Shown: positions 8,348 to 18,205 of the stretch, one piece after another | How the letters are laid out: each line of letters opens with the position of its first letter | Position numbering within the stretch: position 1 is the stretch's first letter | Assembly (NCBI GenBank): GCA_963741135.1 | Contig: CAVUHC010000005.1 | Span: 124,001-188,000, forward strand | Direction: 5' to 3' | Source of the DNA: Gp6-AA40 sp963741135 | GTDB lineage: Bacteria > Acidobacteriota > Vicinamibacteria > Vicinamibacterales > UBA2999 | Length of the DNA: 64,000 bases | Position numbers and translations under genes: made by a program | The notes under the pieces: model-generated | The model's database searches: none | What the model saw: the letters and a program-made list of their open reading frames with translations, nothing else | What the model was told of the DNA's origin: nothing

Positions 8348-9685
8348 ATGCGTTCCAGGGGTCTCCCTGCCACCACGCCTGAACCGCGCGGCCCTGATGC
8401 CCCGATGTCAGGAGACGTGCTCAGCGCCGTCCGTCCACCGCAAGGGCTGACGCTGGCGTTGCTCGTGCGTCTGCGCTGGGCCGCGTTGGTTTCTCAGGCG
8501 CTGCTCGTGGGGCTGGCTTTTGCCAGCGGGTGGCTGAGCGGCAGTGTCGTCATCCTTCTGCTCGTGGCGGTCGGCGTGCTCTCCAATGTGGCGCTGATGG
8601 CCGGGCTCTCACGGGGCGCTGTCGCCGATTCAAATCCGTTGATCGGCACGGTGCTGGTCGGCGATGTTGTGCTGCTGACGGCCATGCTCGGCATCACAGG
8701 CGGACCATCCAACCCATTCACCGTCCTCCTCCTTGTGTACGTCACGCTTGCAGCTGTGACGCTGGGGCCACGATGGACGTGGGTGGTGGTCGCGTCCGCT
8801 CTGGTCGGGTACGGAAGTCTTTTTTTTGTGGTGCCTCAGAGCATCACGCAGACGAATCACCTGATGGCGACCCTTCCATCGCATCTTGCCGGCATGTGGT
8901 TCGCGTTTGCGGCGAGCGCTGCGTCGATTGCGGTGTTCGTCACCGGCGTGACTCGTACATTGGCCAGACGTGAGCGCGAGCTCGCCGCGCTGCGTCTCGT
9001 CGCCGCGCGCGACGCGCGTCTTGCATCATTGACGACACTCGCGGCGGGAGCCGCTCATGAACTCGCGACCCCGCTTGCGAGTATCGCTGTCGCGGCGCGC
9101 GAGCTAGAGCGTCTCGCCGCCAGCCGCGCGCTCTCTGACGTGGCCGAGGATGCAGGCCTGATCTCCTCGCAAATCACCCGGTGCCGCGACATCCTCGATC
9201 AGATGAGCGGGCGCGCCAGCCAGGAGTGGCTCGAGGCGCCGGGACCCGTTCACGCGCGCGATGTCGTCCGGGAGGTGTGCGACGGCCTTCCTGTCGAACA
9301 GGCGGGGAGGCTCCGTGTCCACGGCGAAGGCACAGTCTCGCTCGTCACGCCGCGCGCAGGCCTTGTTCTCGCCTTGCGCAATCTTGTGCGAAACGCGTTT
9401 GACGCCTCTCCACAGAGCGGTGTCGTGCAGCTCACCGTGACGGCGTCCGATGACCGTGTGGCGTTCGTCGTCGAAGACCACGGATGCGGAATGCCCGGCG
9501 ACGTCCTCGAGCATGCGGGCGAGCCGTTCTTCACCACGAAACCGGCGGGCACCGGGTACGGCCTTGGACTGTTCCTCGTGCGTCTGTTCGCAGAGCGCCA
9601 GGGAGGTCACCTGGACATTCGCAGCACGTCTGCCGAGGGCACGACAGTCGTGCTGGAGTTGGCGCGCGATGGGACCAATGCCTGA
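8348..9685 (+). CDS. regB: RegB/PrrB-like redox sensor histidine kinase
   Basis: 445 residues. Five or six membrane spans occupy roughly residues 35-210, beginning LVRLRWAALVSQ as in RegB proteins. The dimerisation domain has the H box LAAGAAHELATPL (His about 236), and about 45 residues on, TRCRDIL carries a Cys in the place where RegB has its redox-active cysteine. The ATPase domain shows RNLVRNAFDAS (N box), VEDHGCGMP (G1) and GTGYGLGLFLV (G2). RegB/PrrB kinases sense the redox state of the respiratory chain. The stop overlaps the start of the next gene, so the pair is translationally coupled. The assignment is by motif pattern; the quinone-binding heptad was not confirmed. Confidence 0.8.
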   Translation: MRSRGLPATTPEPRGPDAPMSGDVLSAVRPPQGLTLALLVRLRWAALVSQALLVGLAFASGWLSGSVVILLLVAVGVLSNVALMAGLSRGAVADSNPLIGTVLVGDVVLLTAMLGITGGPSNPFTVLLLVYVTLAAVTLGPRWTWVVVASALVGYGSLFFVVPQSITQTNHLMATLPSHLAGMWFAFAASAASIAVFVTGVTRTLARRERELAALRLVAARDARLASLTTLAAGAAHELATPLASIAVAARELERLAASRALSDVAEDAGLISSQITRCRDILDQMSGRASQEWLEAPGPVHARDVVREVCDGLPVEQAGRLRVHGEGTVSLVTPRAGLVLALRNLVRNAFDASPQSGVVQLTVTASDDRVAFVVEDHGCGMPGDVLEHAGEPFFTTKPAGTGYGLGLFLVRLFAERQGGHLDIRSTSAEGTTVVLELARDGTNA

Positions 9686-10220
9686 CGCGGCTGCCCCGGA
9701 ACGCCGGCGCCTGCTCGTTGTCGATGACGACGAAGTGTTTCGCACGCGCGTCGTGAGAGCGTTCAATGAGCGCGGATTTTCCGCCCACGGTGCTCATGAC
9801 TACGACAGCGCGATCGCTGCGGCGCGCGATAACGCCCCGGACTTCGCCGTGGTCGATCTCCGGCTGCCAGGACGGTCGGGGCTCGACGTCGTGCGCGCGC
9901 TGACGGCCGCCGATCCGGACATCGTCATTGTCGTCATGACGGGGTATGGCAGTATCGCGACGGCGATCGAGAGCCTGAAGCTGGGCGCGACGAATTACCT
10001 GAGCAAGCCGGCGGACGTCGATCAGATTCTCGAAGCTCTCGAGGGTTCCGCCGACACGGACGCGTCGGTCGAGGTTCCAAGCCTCGCGCGGGTGGAGTGG
10101 GAGCACATTCAGCGCGTGCTCGCTGACTGTGGCGGCAACGTCTCGCAAGCGGCGAGGCTGCTCGGCGTGCATCGCCGCTCCCTCCAGCGCAAGCTTTCGA
10201 AGAATCCCGTTCCGCGCTGA
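9678..10220 (+). CDS. regA: RegA/PrrA/ActR-like response regulator
   Basis: 180 residues, typical for RegA. The start is ATG 9678, overlapping the kinase stop by 8 bases; ATG 9669 is an alternative. The receiver domain shows the acidic pair in VVDDDE, the phospho-acceptor Asp in VVDLRLPGRSG (about 58), the Thr of VMTGYGS and the Lys of LSKPAD. A proline-poor linker leads to a Fis-type helix-turn-helix, GNVSQAARLLGVHRRSLQRKL. RegA-type regulators control respiratory, carbon-fixation or nitrogen genes when redox state changes. The target genes here are unknown, but the neighbourhood of copper and cytochrome genes fits. Confidence 0.85.
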   Translation: MPDAAAPERRRLLVVDDDEVFRTRVVRAFNERGFSAHGAHDYDSAIAAARDNAPDFAVVDLRLPGRSGLDVVRALTAADPDIVIVVMTGYGSIATAIESLKLGATNYLSKPADVDQILEALEGSADTDASVEVPSLARVEWEHIQRVLADCGGNVSQAARLLGVHRRSLQRKLSKNPVPR

Positions 10221-10234
10221 CGGGATTCGCGCCC

Positions 10235-10591
10235 TCACTTCTTGCGCGGAGGCACGATCAGCGTGGGCGGAGGAATGACGACTTTTACTCCGTAGAGTTT
10301 CGTGAAGTCGCCTTCGTACACCTTCGCGGTAATCTGGTCGCCCACCTTGACGCGACCGATGACTTCGGGATTGTCGACGCCATAGTTCATGGACATCGAC
10401 ATCATCCAGCCTTCGATCTTCTCGTTGTTGACCGTCAGCGTCTTCGCCTTCGCGTCAACCTTCTCAACCATTCCTCGAAACACGTACTCTTTCTTTCCGC
10501 GTTCCTGGGCGTACACCAGGGTCAGCAACAGGGCAATCGAAAGCCCTGCGATCATCAGTGCCGCCGGACGGGTGCGCCGTATTCGTTCCAT
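10235..10591 (-). CDS. CusF-like periplasmic copper-binding protein
   Basis: 118 residues from ATG 10591, with GGAGGG just upstream; GTG 10603 is an alternative. One N-terminal hydrophobic span (about 10-28, ending VYA) acts as a signal or anchor. The remainder is a small OB-fold-like domain: FRGMVEKVDAKAKTLTV, then GWMMSMSMNY, then GRVKVGDQITAKV. This matches the CusF layout, in which a Trp and two Met bind Cu(I) or Ag(I). The His ligand of E. coli CusF is not obvious (Asn-Glu-Lys precedes the Trp), so metal affinity may differ. The gene starts 24 bases after the receptor stop on the same strand, which suggests co-transcription. Confidence 0.65.
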   Translation of the reverse strand: MERIRRTRPAALMIAGLSIALLLTLVYAQERGKKEYVFRGMVEKVDAKAKTLTVNNEKIEGWMMSMSMNYGVDNPEVIGRVKVGDQITAKVYEGDFTKLYGVKVVIPPPTLIVPPRKK

Positions 10592-10614
10592 GCGTCCCTC
10601 CACCGAACCGTCTC

Positions 10615-13475
10615 TCAGAACCTCAATCGGAGCGCGAACTGGAACGTTCTTGGATCGCCCACGGCGGTGATCGTGTTGAAGCTGGTCACGGGGCTCGTTG
10701 GGTACGTTCCTGCGCCGAAGTTCGCGTTGCGCGTCAGGTTGTTGCGCCGATTGGTCAGGTTGAACGCTTCAGCGGATCCTTCCACCTGAACACTCCCGGC
10801 GATTCTGAAGGAGCGGCTCAGCCGGGTGTTGAGGCTGAAAAAGTCGCTGCCGATCGCCGGCGTTTCGCGGGATGAACGCGCCGTTCACGATAGGCCGCCC
10901 GGTGGTGCCTTGAACGGTGGTGACGCCGGACGTGATGTTGAACGGCAGCGACGAGTAGTACTGCAGCATGCCGCTCAACTGAAAGCCGTGGCTGAGTCGT
11001 TCTGCCACGACGTGTCCGCCGGCTCCGATCGGGGAGCTGACCGAGCCGTTGACCACGAGTCGATGCCGCTGGTCGTCATCGGACCGACCCCAGTCCTTCG
11101 AGATGTCGGTCGGATCGATGGGCGAGCTGAAGAAGGCCTCTCCCACGTTGTTCATCGACTTCGAGTAGGTGTAGCTGACGCGGTAGTTCCCCCAGCGCGC
11201 CGGCCGCTGCACGAACGAGACGATGAAGGCCGTGATAGTTGGAGTCCGCGACGGGCGAATACTGGCTGTTGTTCGCATAGTTCGCGATCGGGCGGCATCC
11301 GTTGTTGGTGCCGGCGGCCACGCACGTCGGCACGTTCTGATTGACCGACATGATCAGGTTCAGCCCGCGCACGTACTGGTAGCCGATGCTGACGGTGCTC
11401 CGATCGCCGATCTGCTGTTCGATCTCGACGCTCGCCTGTCGTGAATAGGCGTTCTGCATGTCCCGGTCCATCGTCGTCAGGTTGAACAGCGTGACCGACG
11501 GCACGGGGGCGCTCAGGATGTTCGGGAAGACCGGTGCGCCGGCCTGCGTCGGGGACAGGCTGATGCTGGTCTGGCGAAGATTGCCGAGATCCGTCGTGTT
11601 GCCGGCCGACAGAAGTGCGTTCGCGACCGCGCGCAGCGGCACGCGGTCGAAGAAGAGCCCGGCGCTGCCGCGAACGACCGTGCGCCTCGAATCCAGACGG
11701 TGTCCACGCAAATCCCACGCGCGGCGAGACGTTGTTCCGGTCGGTGCCTGATCGTCTCCAGGAACTGCAGGTCGTACCGCAGGCCCGCGTTCAGCGTCAG
11801 GCGAGGGCTGACCTTCCACTCGTCCTGCGCGTAGACACCGACGTTCGGGTTCGTCTGCGATACGACCGTCGTCGCCGAACGTCTGCGTGAAGCCGGAGTT
11901 GTTGTAGACGCCCGCCAGAAAGTTCGCGAGCGATGAAAACGCATAGCTGCCACGAATCGATCGCGGATACGTGATCGTGTCGTCGTTGTACAGGAAGTCC
12001 ACGCCTGCCCGCAGCGCATGTGCTCCCGTCTGGTAGGACAGATTATCGACGACCTGATACATCTTGTTCACGCGTCTCGTCGGACTTCCTGACAGGGTGC
12101 CGAACGAGGCGACGCCGGCGATGCTGACCGCGGGCCCGACGGGATCCGAGGGCAGTGCCTGCAGATCGCTGTAGGTGAACTGCGCCCGGGTCTCATTCAC
12201 TGTCCGCGGGGAGAGAGTCAGTGTGTTGCCGAACGCCATGGTCTGATCGATGTTGTCCAGCCCGGCTGACGCGGACGGCGCGTTCAGCGCGCCGGCGCCT
12301 CGCGAGTTCGCCGACGTGACGTCATACAGGCTGTAGCGAAGGCTGAACTGATCGTGGCCGTTGAACAGATGGTCCACCTTTCCCAGGAGATTGGTGGTGT
12401 GGACCGGGTTTGAATACACGCCTGTCGTGATCGGCGAGCCGGGATAGCCGATCGCAGCCAGCCTCGCGTTGATCGTGCTGACGTTGTCCGGGGCGTCCGA
12501 CGAAATCGTGACGAGGCCGGACTGATCCAGCTTCCGCTGCTCGAAGTTCGTGAAGTAGAACGTCCGGTCGCGGGCCACGGGTCCGCCGAAACTGACCCCG
12601 TACTGCTTCTGCGACATCGGAAGCCTGGTGCCGGAGAGCGCGTTTTCCGAGTTGAAGCGGCTGTTGCGGACGTAGTCGTAGATGTCGCCGTGCAGGACGT
12701 TCGTCCCGCTTTTCGTGACGACGTTCACGTAGCCGCCGAGCGCGCGTCCAAGCTCGGCCTGCCCGCCCGACGTGACGACCTGGAACTGGTCCACGGCATC
12801 AACACCGTACGGAATCCCGCTCAGCCCCGCGGCATCGTCGTTGGCGGAGAGGCCATCGACGATGAAGCTGTTGGAAAAGTTGCGCTGGCTCCCGATCGAG
12901 ATGCCCTGGCCAGGAACGGCCGACGTCTCGGCGAACAACTGCGTGCTGCCGACGTTGGTCGGGGACACGCCAGGCACCAGGAGCGCGAGGTCGAGAAAGT
13001 TGCGGCCGTTCATCGGTACGCTCCGGACCTCCGCCTGCGAAACCGTGCCGGCAATCTGGCTGCGAGCCGCCTCGAGGACGGTGGCCTCGCCGCTCACCGT
13101 GACGTTGGCGACAAGCGACTCGATCGACAGCGCCACCGGAAGCTCGAACGCCGCGCCGACCGTCAGCGTCAGCACGCGGGTCGAGGGTGCGAAGCCGTCT
13201 TTGCTGATAGTGATCTCGTACGATCCGACTTTCAAATACGGGAAGCGGAACCGGCCTTCCCGATCGGTTACGGCCTCGGCCACCTGGTTGGTCTCAGTCT
13301 GACGGGCCGCGACCTGCGCGTCGGCGACGAGAGCGCCTTGGGGATCGGTGACACGTCCGCCAACGCTGGCGTAGTTGATCGACTCCTGGGCGGCGGCGAT
13401 GTACGTCGGTGCCGCGGCAGTGATCGTCAACAGAACGGTCGCGCTGATGATCCACCTCACTACCCTGCGACTCAT
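10615..13475 (-). pseudogene. Oar-like TonB-dependent receptor, frame broken several times
   Basis: The start at 13475 opens a signal peptide (ending YIAAAQ), then a carboxypeptidase-regulatory-like domain (VGGRVTDPQGALVADAQ), a plug (SVPMNGRNFLDLALLVPGVSP, GGYVNVVTKSGTN) and a barrel. The main frame is intact to about 11885. Conserved pieces then appear in other frames: GVYAQDEWKVSPRLTLNAGLRY near 11800, VGFAWTPSGFEAHG near 11700, back to the first frame to about 11250, then WGNYRVSYTYSKSMNN and a C-terminal RTFQFALRLRF ending at 10615. At least four single-base breaks are needed. If these are assembly errors, the gene is a full-length receptor of about 950 residues that precedes the CusF-like gene. 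Confidence 0.75.
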
Positions 13476-13585
13476 GGCAGCGATGGTAGCCCGCAGTCCG
13501 CGCTGAAGAGGCGCGGCAAAACGTCGCACGAGTGCGGCAATTTGCCGCAGCCTCCCCGTTCGTCCCGGGTGTTAGGGTTCCGTGC

Positions 13586-14890
13586 ATGAAGGTGCTTGGC
13601 ATTACGGCTGTGGCCGCAATCGTGCTCGGCGCGCTGCTGGTCAGCGAGGCCGCGACGGGGAGTGACACGTATGTGCTTGCAGTCGAGGGGCGGGCGAACG
13701 CGACACCATCCCTGGCAGCAGATGGTCGGTTCGTCGTCGTCGCGTGGAGCGCCGCGATACCGAAGGGCGGAACCGACATCTACATCGCGTCAAGCCGCGA
13801 CGCGGGCCGGACGTTCGGCGCGCCGGTCGGGGTCAACGACGCGCCTGGCGCCGCGAGCGTGTCGGGCGAGCAGCCTCCTCGGGTCGCGCTCGTGGCGCAT
13901 GCTGGCGGAGATCCATCTGTCGTGGTCGTGTGGACCGCGAAGAGTCCCTCGGGCACGAGGATCTTCACGGCGCGGTCAGACGACGGCGGGAAGGCGTTTA
14001 CCCGGTCGCGTGCGCTGTCGGGTGTGGACGCGCCGGGCAACCGCGGTTGGGAATCAATCGCCACCGGTCGTGATGGACGCGTGTCTGTCATCTGGCTCGA
14101 CCACCGTGAGCTGGCTGCCACGGGAGCCGCTGCGATGCCGATGAACCACGCCGCGATGCCGACGAACCACGAGATGCCCGCGCATCCACCCTCGCCCGAC
14201 GGTGCGGCCAAGGCCCAGCTCTCGAAGTTGTATTTCGCCAATGCCGATGGCAGCGGCGCGCGCGCGCTCACCGGCGGCGTGTGTTACTGCTGCAAGACGG
14301 GAATCGCCGCGGGACCGGACGGAGCGCTATACGCCGTATGGCGTCACGTCTACCCGGGGAACGTCCGGGACATCGCGTTCACGTCCTCCCACGATGAGGG
14401 CCGGAGCTTCGCGGCGCCGATTCGCGTCAGCGAGGACAAGTGGGCGCTGGATGGCTGTCCCGAAAACGGTCCCGCGCTTGCTGTGAGCGGGCCCGACGTG
14501 CACGTGGTGTGGCCGACGCTGGTCAAGGATGACGGATCCGGCGAGCCCGGACTTGCCCTGTTTTACGCGGCTAGCCGGGACGGGCGATCGTTTACGCCGC
14601 GCCAGCCACTTCCGGTTGAGGGAGTGCCGCGCCATCCGCAGATCGCGGCCACATCGAACGGGACGTTGCTCGCCGTCTGGGACGAAGCGATGAGCGGCCG
14701 GCGTCGCGTCGTTCTCGCGCGCGCCGCGCCGGTCGCCTCCGGCGCTCTCCGGTTTGCGCGCGAGCCGGTGGGAAATGGGCCGATCGACGAGTATCCCGTC
14801 GTCGCCGCGACCAGTGATGGAGCCGTGGTCGCCTGGGCGAGCAGGACCGGCGATCGCTCAGTGATTCGCGTGCTGCGCGCGGTGCCATAG
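13586..14890 (+). CDS. Sialidase-fold beta-propeller protein with CYCC motif and Met/His-rich loop
   Basis: 434 residues with a signal peptide (MKVLGITAVAAIVLGALLV). The rest is a set of propeller blades with Asp-box-like turns (SSRDAGRTFGAP, RSDDGGKAFTRS, SSHDEGRSFAAP, ASRDGRSFTPRQ). Between blades two and three lies a loop with Met and His at short spacing (residues about 190-215), followed by GGVCYCCKTG. Close Cys triplets with Met/His-rich loops are typical of copper sites. I infer a periplasmic copper-binding propeller rather than a sialidase; no sialidase Arg triad was identified. It diverges from the receptor/CusF-like pair and precedes the cupredoxin operon, which supports a copper role. 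Confidence 0.7.
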   Translation: MKVLGITAVAAIVLGALLVSEAATGSDTYVLAVEGRANATPSLAADGRFVVVAWSAAIPKGGTDIYIASSRDAGRTFGAPVGVNDAPGAASVSGEQPPRVALVAHAGGDPSVVVVWTAKSPSGTRIFTARSDDGGKAFTRSRALSGVDAPGNRGWESIATGRDGRVSVIWLDHRELAATGAAAMPMNHAAMPTNHEMPAHPPSPDGAAKAQLSKLYFANADGSGARALTGGVCYCCKTGIAAGPDGALYAVWRHVYPGNVRDIAFTSSHDEGRSFAAPIRVSEDKWALDGCPENGPALAVSGPDVHVVWPTLVKDDGSGEPGLALFYAASRDGRSFTPRQPLPVEGVPRHPQIAATSNGTLLAVWDEAMSGRRRVVLARAAPVASGALRFAREPVGNGPIDEYPVVAATSDGAVVAWASRTGDRSVIRVLRAVP

Positions 14891-14912
14891 CCCTTCTCTC
14901 CCGGACCTTCCG

Positions 14913-14929
14913 TGCGCGCTTCGCGCGCA
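14913..14929. terminator. Short GC hairpin after the propeller gene
   Basis: TGCGCGC and GCGCGCA pair with a three-base loop, 23 bases after the stop at 14890. There is no following T-run, so an intrinsic terminator is only possible, not shown. The rest of 14930-15101 shows no feature I can name apart from AAGGA before the next gene. Confidence 0.35.
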
Positions 14930-15101
14930 ATCCGCGTTCCTTGCGCCGTGAGTTACGCGGAGCGGCGCGAGCAGCGTCAATTCGACGAATTACGTAAGGA
15001 ATCGGGCCGTAGATCTCACGGCGGTGCTGTCGCAGGTGCTGTCCCCCAAGTGGTTTGCTGTCGATACTCCACTCACGTCTCCTGTAAGCCGGCAAGGAAC
15101 T

Positions 15102-15674
15102 ATGCAGAATCTGATGAGCGTCGCGTTGGCATTGACGATCAGCGCGATCGCCGCAACCCCGGCGACGAGCTTGCGCGGCACGGTTTACGTGGGTGCACGA
15201 CCACAGGCTGACGCCGTCGTGTGGCTCGAGGTCGAAGGAGACGTTCCCTCGTCCCCATCGCGGCCCGCCGTGCTGGACCAACGTAATCTGACGTTCGAGC
15301 CGCGCGTGCTGGCGGTACGCACCGGCACCACCGTGGAGCTTCCCAACCACGACCGTGTCTTTCACAACGTCTTTTCGTTCCACAACGCAAAACGCTTCGA
15401 CCTTGGAATGTATCCCGTCGGGACCTCCAAACGCGTCAGGTTCGACCAGGAAGGTCTGAGTCGAGTGTTCTGCAACATCCATCCAGGTATGGCCGCCTAC
15501 GTGGTGGTGGTCAATAGCCCCTACTTCGCAGTGTCAGATCGACAAGGGGGTTTTTCAATTCCATCCGTGCCCTTCGGCCGCTACACGTATCACGCGTGGC
15601 GCGCGGGCGCCGACACGCTCACAGGGTCGGCCACGGTGGACGCCGACGGGACGCTGGACGTGAGGTTCCCATGA
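15102..15674 (+). CDS. Cupredoxin (plastocyanin/azurin-like, methylamine-utilisation type)
   Basis: 190 residues. ATG 15102 has AAGGA upstream. The signal peptide ends near ATPATS. The cupredoxin core shows PNHDRVFHNVF (His about 83 and 88) and FCNIHPGM (Cys 124, His 127, Met 130), the usual His-Cys-His-Met type-1 copper ligand set. A C-terminal beta-sandwich of about 45 residues starting FAVSDRQGGFSIPSVPFG resembles a carboxypeptidase-regulatory-like fold. Expected role: a periplasmic electron carrier or copper carrier. Its stop overlaps the next ATG by ATGA, so translation of the outer-membrane protein is coupled to it. Confidence 0.85.
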   Translation: MQNLMSVALALTISAIAATPATSLRGTVYVGARPQADAVVWLEVEGDVPSSPSRPAVLDQRNLTFEPRVLAVRTGTTVELPNHDRVFHNVFSFHNAKRFDLGMYPVGTSKRVRFDQEGLSRVFCNIHPGMAAYVVVVNSPYFAVSDRQGGFSIPSVPFGRYTYHAWRAGADTLTGSATVDADGTLDVRFP

Positions 15675-16312
15675 AGCGCGCGATCGCCGCGTTGCTCGCG
15701 TCGATCGTTCTCCAGGCAAGTCCTGCGGCGGCCCAAACCGTTTCGGCAGAGGCGGCACAGACCGTAGGGCAGACGAGCGACGGAGTGGCTGCCGCGGCGA
15801 CGCAAGTTCGGCTTTTTGGCGACGCCCTTCTCGGCACGAGGTTCACTTTGGAGGCGGCGTGGGCCGAACGCTTTGGCGCGGCAGAAACGGACGCGTTCAG
15901 CGGTGCCTATCCGTACCGCAATCGGGTGCAGGTGATCGAGGCCTACGGCGAACGCACGTTCCGCCCTCATGCCGCACTCCTGGCGGTGCACGGCGGACGC
16001 TTTCGCACGCCGGGCAGCCGTTCGATGGGACACGCACGACGGGCGGCTACGTCGACCTTCTCGTTCATCGTCCAGGGCTCGGCCCGGTCACCGCGGTGCT
16101 CAGGGCCGAGCGGCTCGCGGTACTCGACTGCGCCCCCGCGTGCGATTTACGCCACGCGCTACACGACAGGAGCCCGTGTCCGCATCGTAAACACGTTGGC
16201 GGCCCAGGTGAATCTCATGCGTCAGCATGGTATGCCCAGGTTCCGACCGACGTCTCTCGATGTGGCGCTCACCTACGTTTTCCGGTTCGACGCAAGACGA
16301 TCGAAGGAATGA
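15671..16312 (+). pseudogene. Outer-membrane beta-barrel protein, middle out of frame
   Basis: The start overlaps the cupredoxin stop and the end overlaps the kinase start, so both boundaries look genuine. The product begins with a signal peptide (ending SPAAAQ), then VRLFGDALLGTRFTLEAAWAERF, a typical amphipathic barrel strand pattern, and ends VALTYVFRF plus seven residues. Between about 16015 and 16130 the conserved-looking text is in another frame (GYVDLLVHRPGLGPVTAVLRAERL), implying two compensating shifts. If the frame were restored the protein would have about 213 residues. It is probably a small porin-like or barrel protein serving the cupredoxin. The family is not recognised. Confidence 0.6.
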
Positions 16313-18148
16313 CGTCTCCTGGGACGTCAGCCGTCATACCCTGGCATCGCCGGATGGAGGCGCATGTCGCCATCGGTGTGACTCTCTTGGTCACCGTGTC
16401 GCTGGCCGCCGTCCTGCTCGCCACCACGCGCGTCGTGACCGATCATTCCTTGCGGCGGGGTTCCGAAGACCTCCAAGCCGCCCGAACGACATTCGATCAA
16501 CTGCTGCAGACCCGCGTCCAGTCAGTTGAAGCGCTGACGCGACTCGTCATCACTCTGCCGGTTTTTCGCGCACACATGGCAGACGCCCGACTCTATGACG
16601 ACGCTGCGACGATGAATGTGATGGCCGACGACTACCGTGAGCGCCTGCGCGCGACGTTCTGCGTTGTAACAGATGCGGCCGGGAACTACCTCGGGAGTGC
16701 GGGATTGCCGATCGTTCACAATCAACCCGACGCCTTGCGCGCGAATGTCGCCGCGGCGGTCGGCGGTCGGTCGTACTCCGCCGTCATCTCGACCGACGAT
16801 CGACTGTTTCTCGTCGTTTCAGAACCCGCTCGGTTCGCTGACGAAGTCCTTGGCTCAATGACCGTGGGCTATGTCATCGATGACACGATGGCCGAACAGC
16901 TCGCCAGAATCTCCCAGGCCGAAGTGAACGTCGTCGTGAACGGCGATCTCATAGCAAGCAGCCTGCGTGGACAGGCACGAACCGCGTTGGTAGAACTACT
17001 CGCGCGCGATGGCGGCGTCCCTGACAAGATTTCAGTCGGGCTGCAGCTGGGCGAGACACGCTATGTGTCTGGAATGTTCCCATTGGTTCAGGGCAAGCCG
17101 TCGAATGCGCCCGCTCGCCTGGTTCTTCTTGCTGATTGGAGCGCGACGCAGCGTTCGTTGAGCGAGCTGCGACGCCAGCTCGGGGTCACAGGTGGCGTCG
17201 TCTTTGTGCTCGCTTTGTCGGCCGGGTTTGTCTTCAGCAAGCGGATGACGCGCCCGATCCGTGCGATTGCGTCGGCGGCCGCTGAGATCAGGGCGGGGAA
17301 TCGCGGGTGCCGGGCGCCAGTTCGCGGGAGCGCAGAAGCTGTCGCGACTGCGACGGCCTTCAACGAAATGAGCGCTGAGCTTGTCGCGGCATGTGACCGC
17401 GCCATGGACGCGAATCGCGCAAAGAGCGAATTTCTCGCGAATATGAGCCACGAGATCCGCACCCCGATGAACGGCATTATCGGGATGACAGGTCTCGCGC
17501 TCGATACGGACCTGACATCGGAACAGCGAGAGTACTCTGGAAACCGTCAAGAACTCATCTGAGTCGCTACTCACGATCATCGACTCCATCCTCGACTTTT
17601 CAAAGATAGAGGCGCGTAAGCTGGACCTCGAAGCTGTCGAGTTCGACCTGTCGACGACGGTCGCCGCCATGCTCAAGCCGTTCGAGCCGCTCGCTGACGA
17701 TAAAGGGCTGATGCTCGAGAGCGAGATGGATGTCCGGTCACCGGGCCGGATCATCGGAGACCCCGTGCGGCTCCGGCAGGTTCTCACGAATTTGATTGGA
17801 AACGCGATCAAGTTCACAGAGCATGGCCACATCCGGCTCACCGTCGGCGTAGACGACCGGCGGAGGGGGCAAGTGCGCTTTCGGTTCTCGGTGTCGGATA
17901 CCGGCATTGGGATCGCACCGGATAAGCACGCCACTATCTTCGAGGAGTTCAGCCAGGCTGACGGTTCCATGACTCGGCGCTTTGGTGGAACCGGTCTTGG
18001 ACTCACTATCTCGTCGACCCTGGTCGCCCTGATGGGCGGCCGACTCGAAGTCGAGAGCCATCCTGGCGCTGGAAGCACGTTTTATTTCAAGCTTGATTTC
18101 GCCGTGGCAGGAGAAGCGCAGGGGCACCCCCCGATCCCCGATCCCTGA
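16309..18148 (+). CDS. Transmembrane sensor histidine kinase with periplasmic sensor domain (one frameshift)
   Basis: The ATG at 16309 overlaps the previous stop (ATGA). Order of parts: TM1 (about 17-38), a periplasmic Cache-like sensor of about 240 residues containing CVVTDAAGNYLG, TM2 (about 293-313), a HAMP segment (RMTRPIRAIASAAAEIRAG), then HisKA with MSHEIRTPMNGIIGMT. The frame breaks near 17535, just after this box, and resumes as ETVKNSSESLLTIIDSILDFSKIE, followed by a complete ATPase domain (VLTNLIGNAIKFTE, VSDTGIGIAPD, RRFGGTGLGLTI). No receiver domain follows. The last residues and stop fall in the GATCCCY repeat, which may have replaced the original C-terminus. Context suggests sensing of the cupredoxin's substrate or copper. 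Confidence 0.75.
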
Positions 18149-18178
18149 TCCCCGATCCCTGATCCCCGATCCCCGATT
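18127..18178. repeat. Tandem 7-base repeat GATCCCC / GATCCCT
   Basis: Seven consecutive heptads alternate between GATCCCC and GATCCCT. They overlap the 3' end and stop of the sensor kinase and lie between it and the converging VWFA gene. The length and composition are similar to the G-rich heptads at 1662-1767 but the unit differs. Replication slippage would readily change the copy number and hence the reading frame of the kinase tail. Confidence 0.8.
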
Positions 18179-18205
18179 AAGCCGCGGTTGGCCCGCCGCC
18201 GGCCA

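Noticed and set aside
13586..14890. Exo-alpha-sialidase enzyme
   Set aside because: Asp-box-like turns are present, but I could not find the Arg triad or the catalytic Tyr/Glu pair, and the Cys/Met/His features suggest metal binding.
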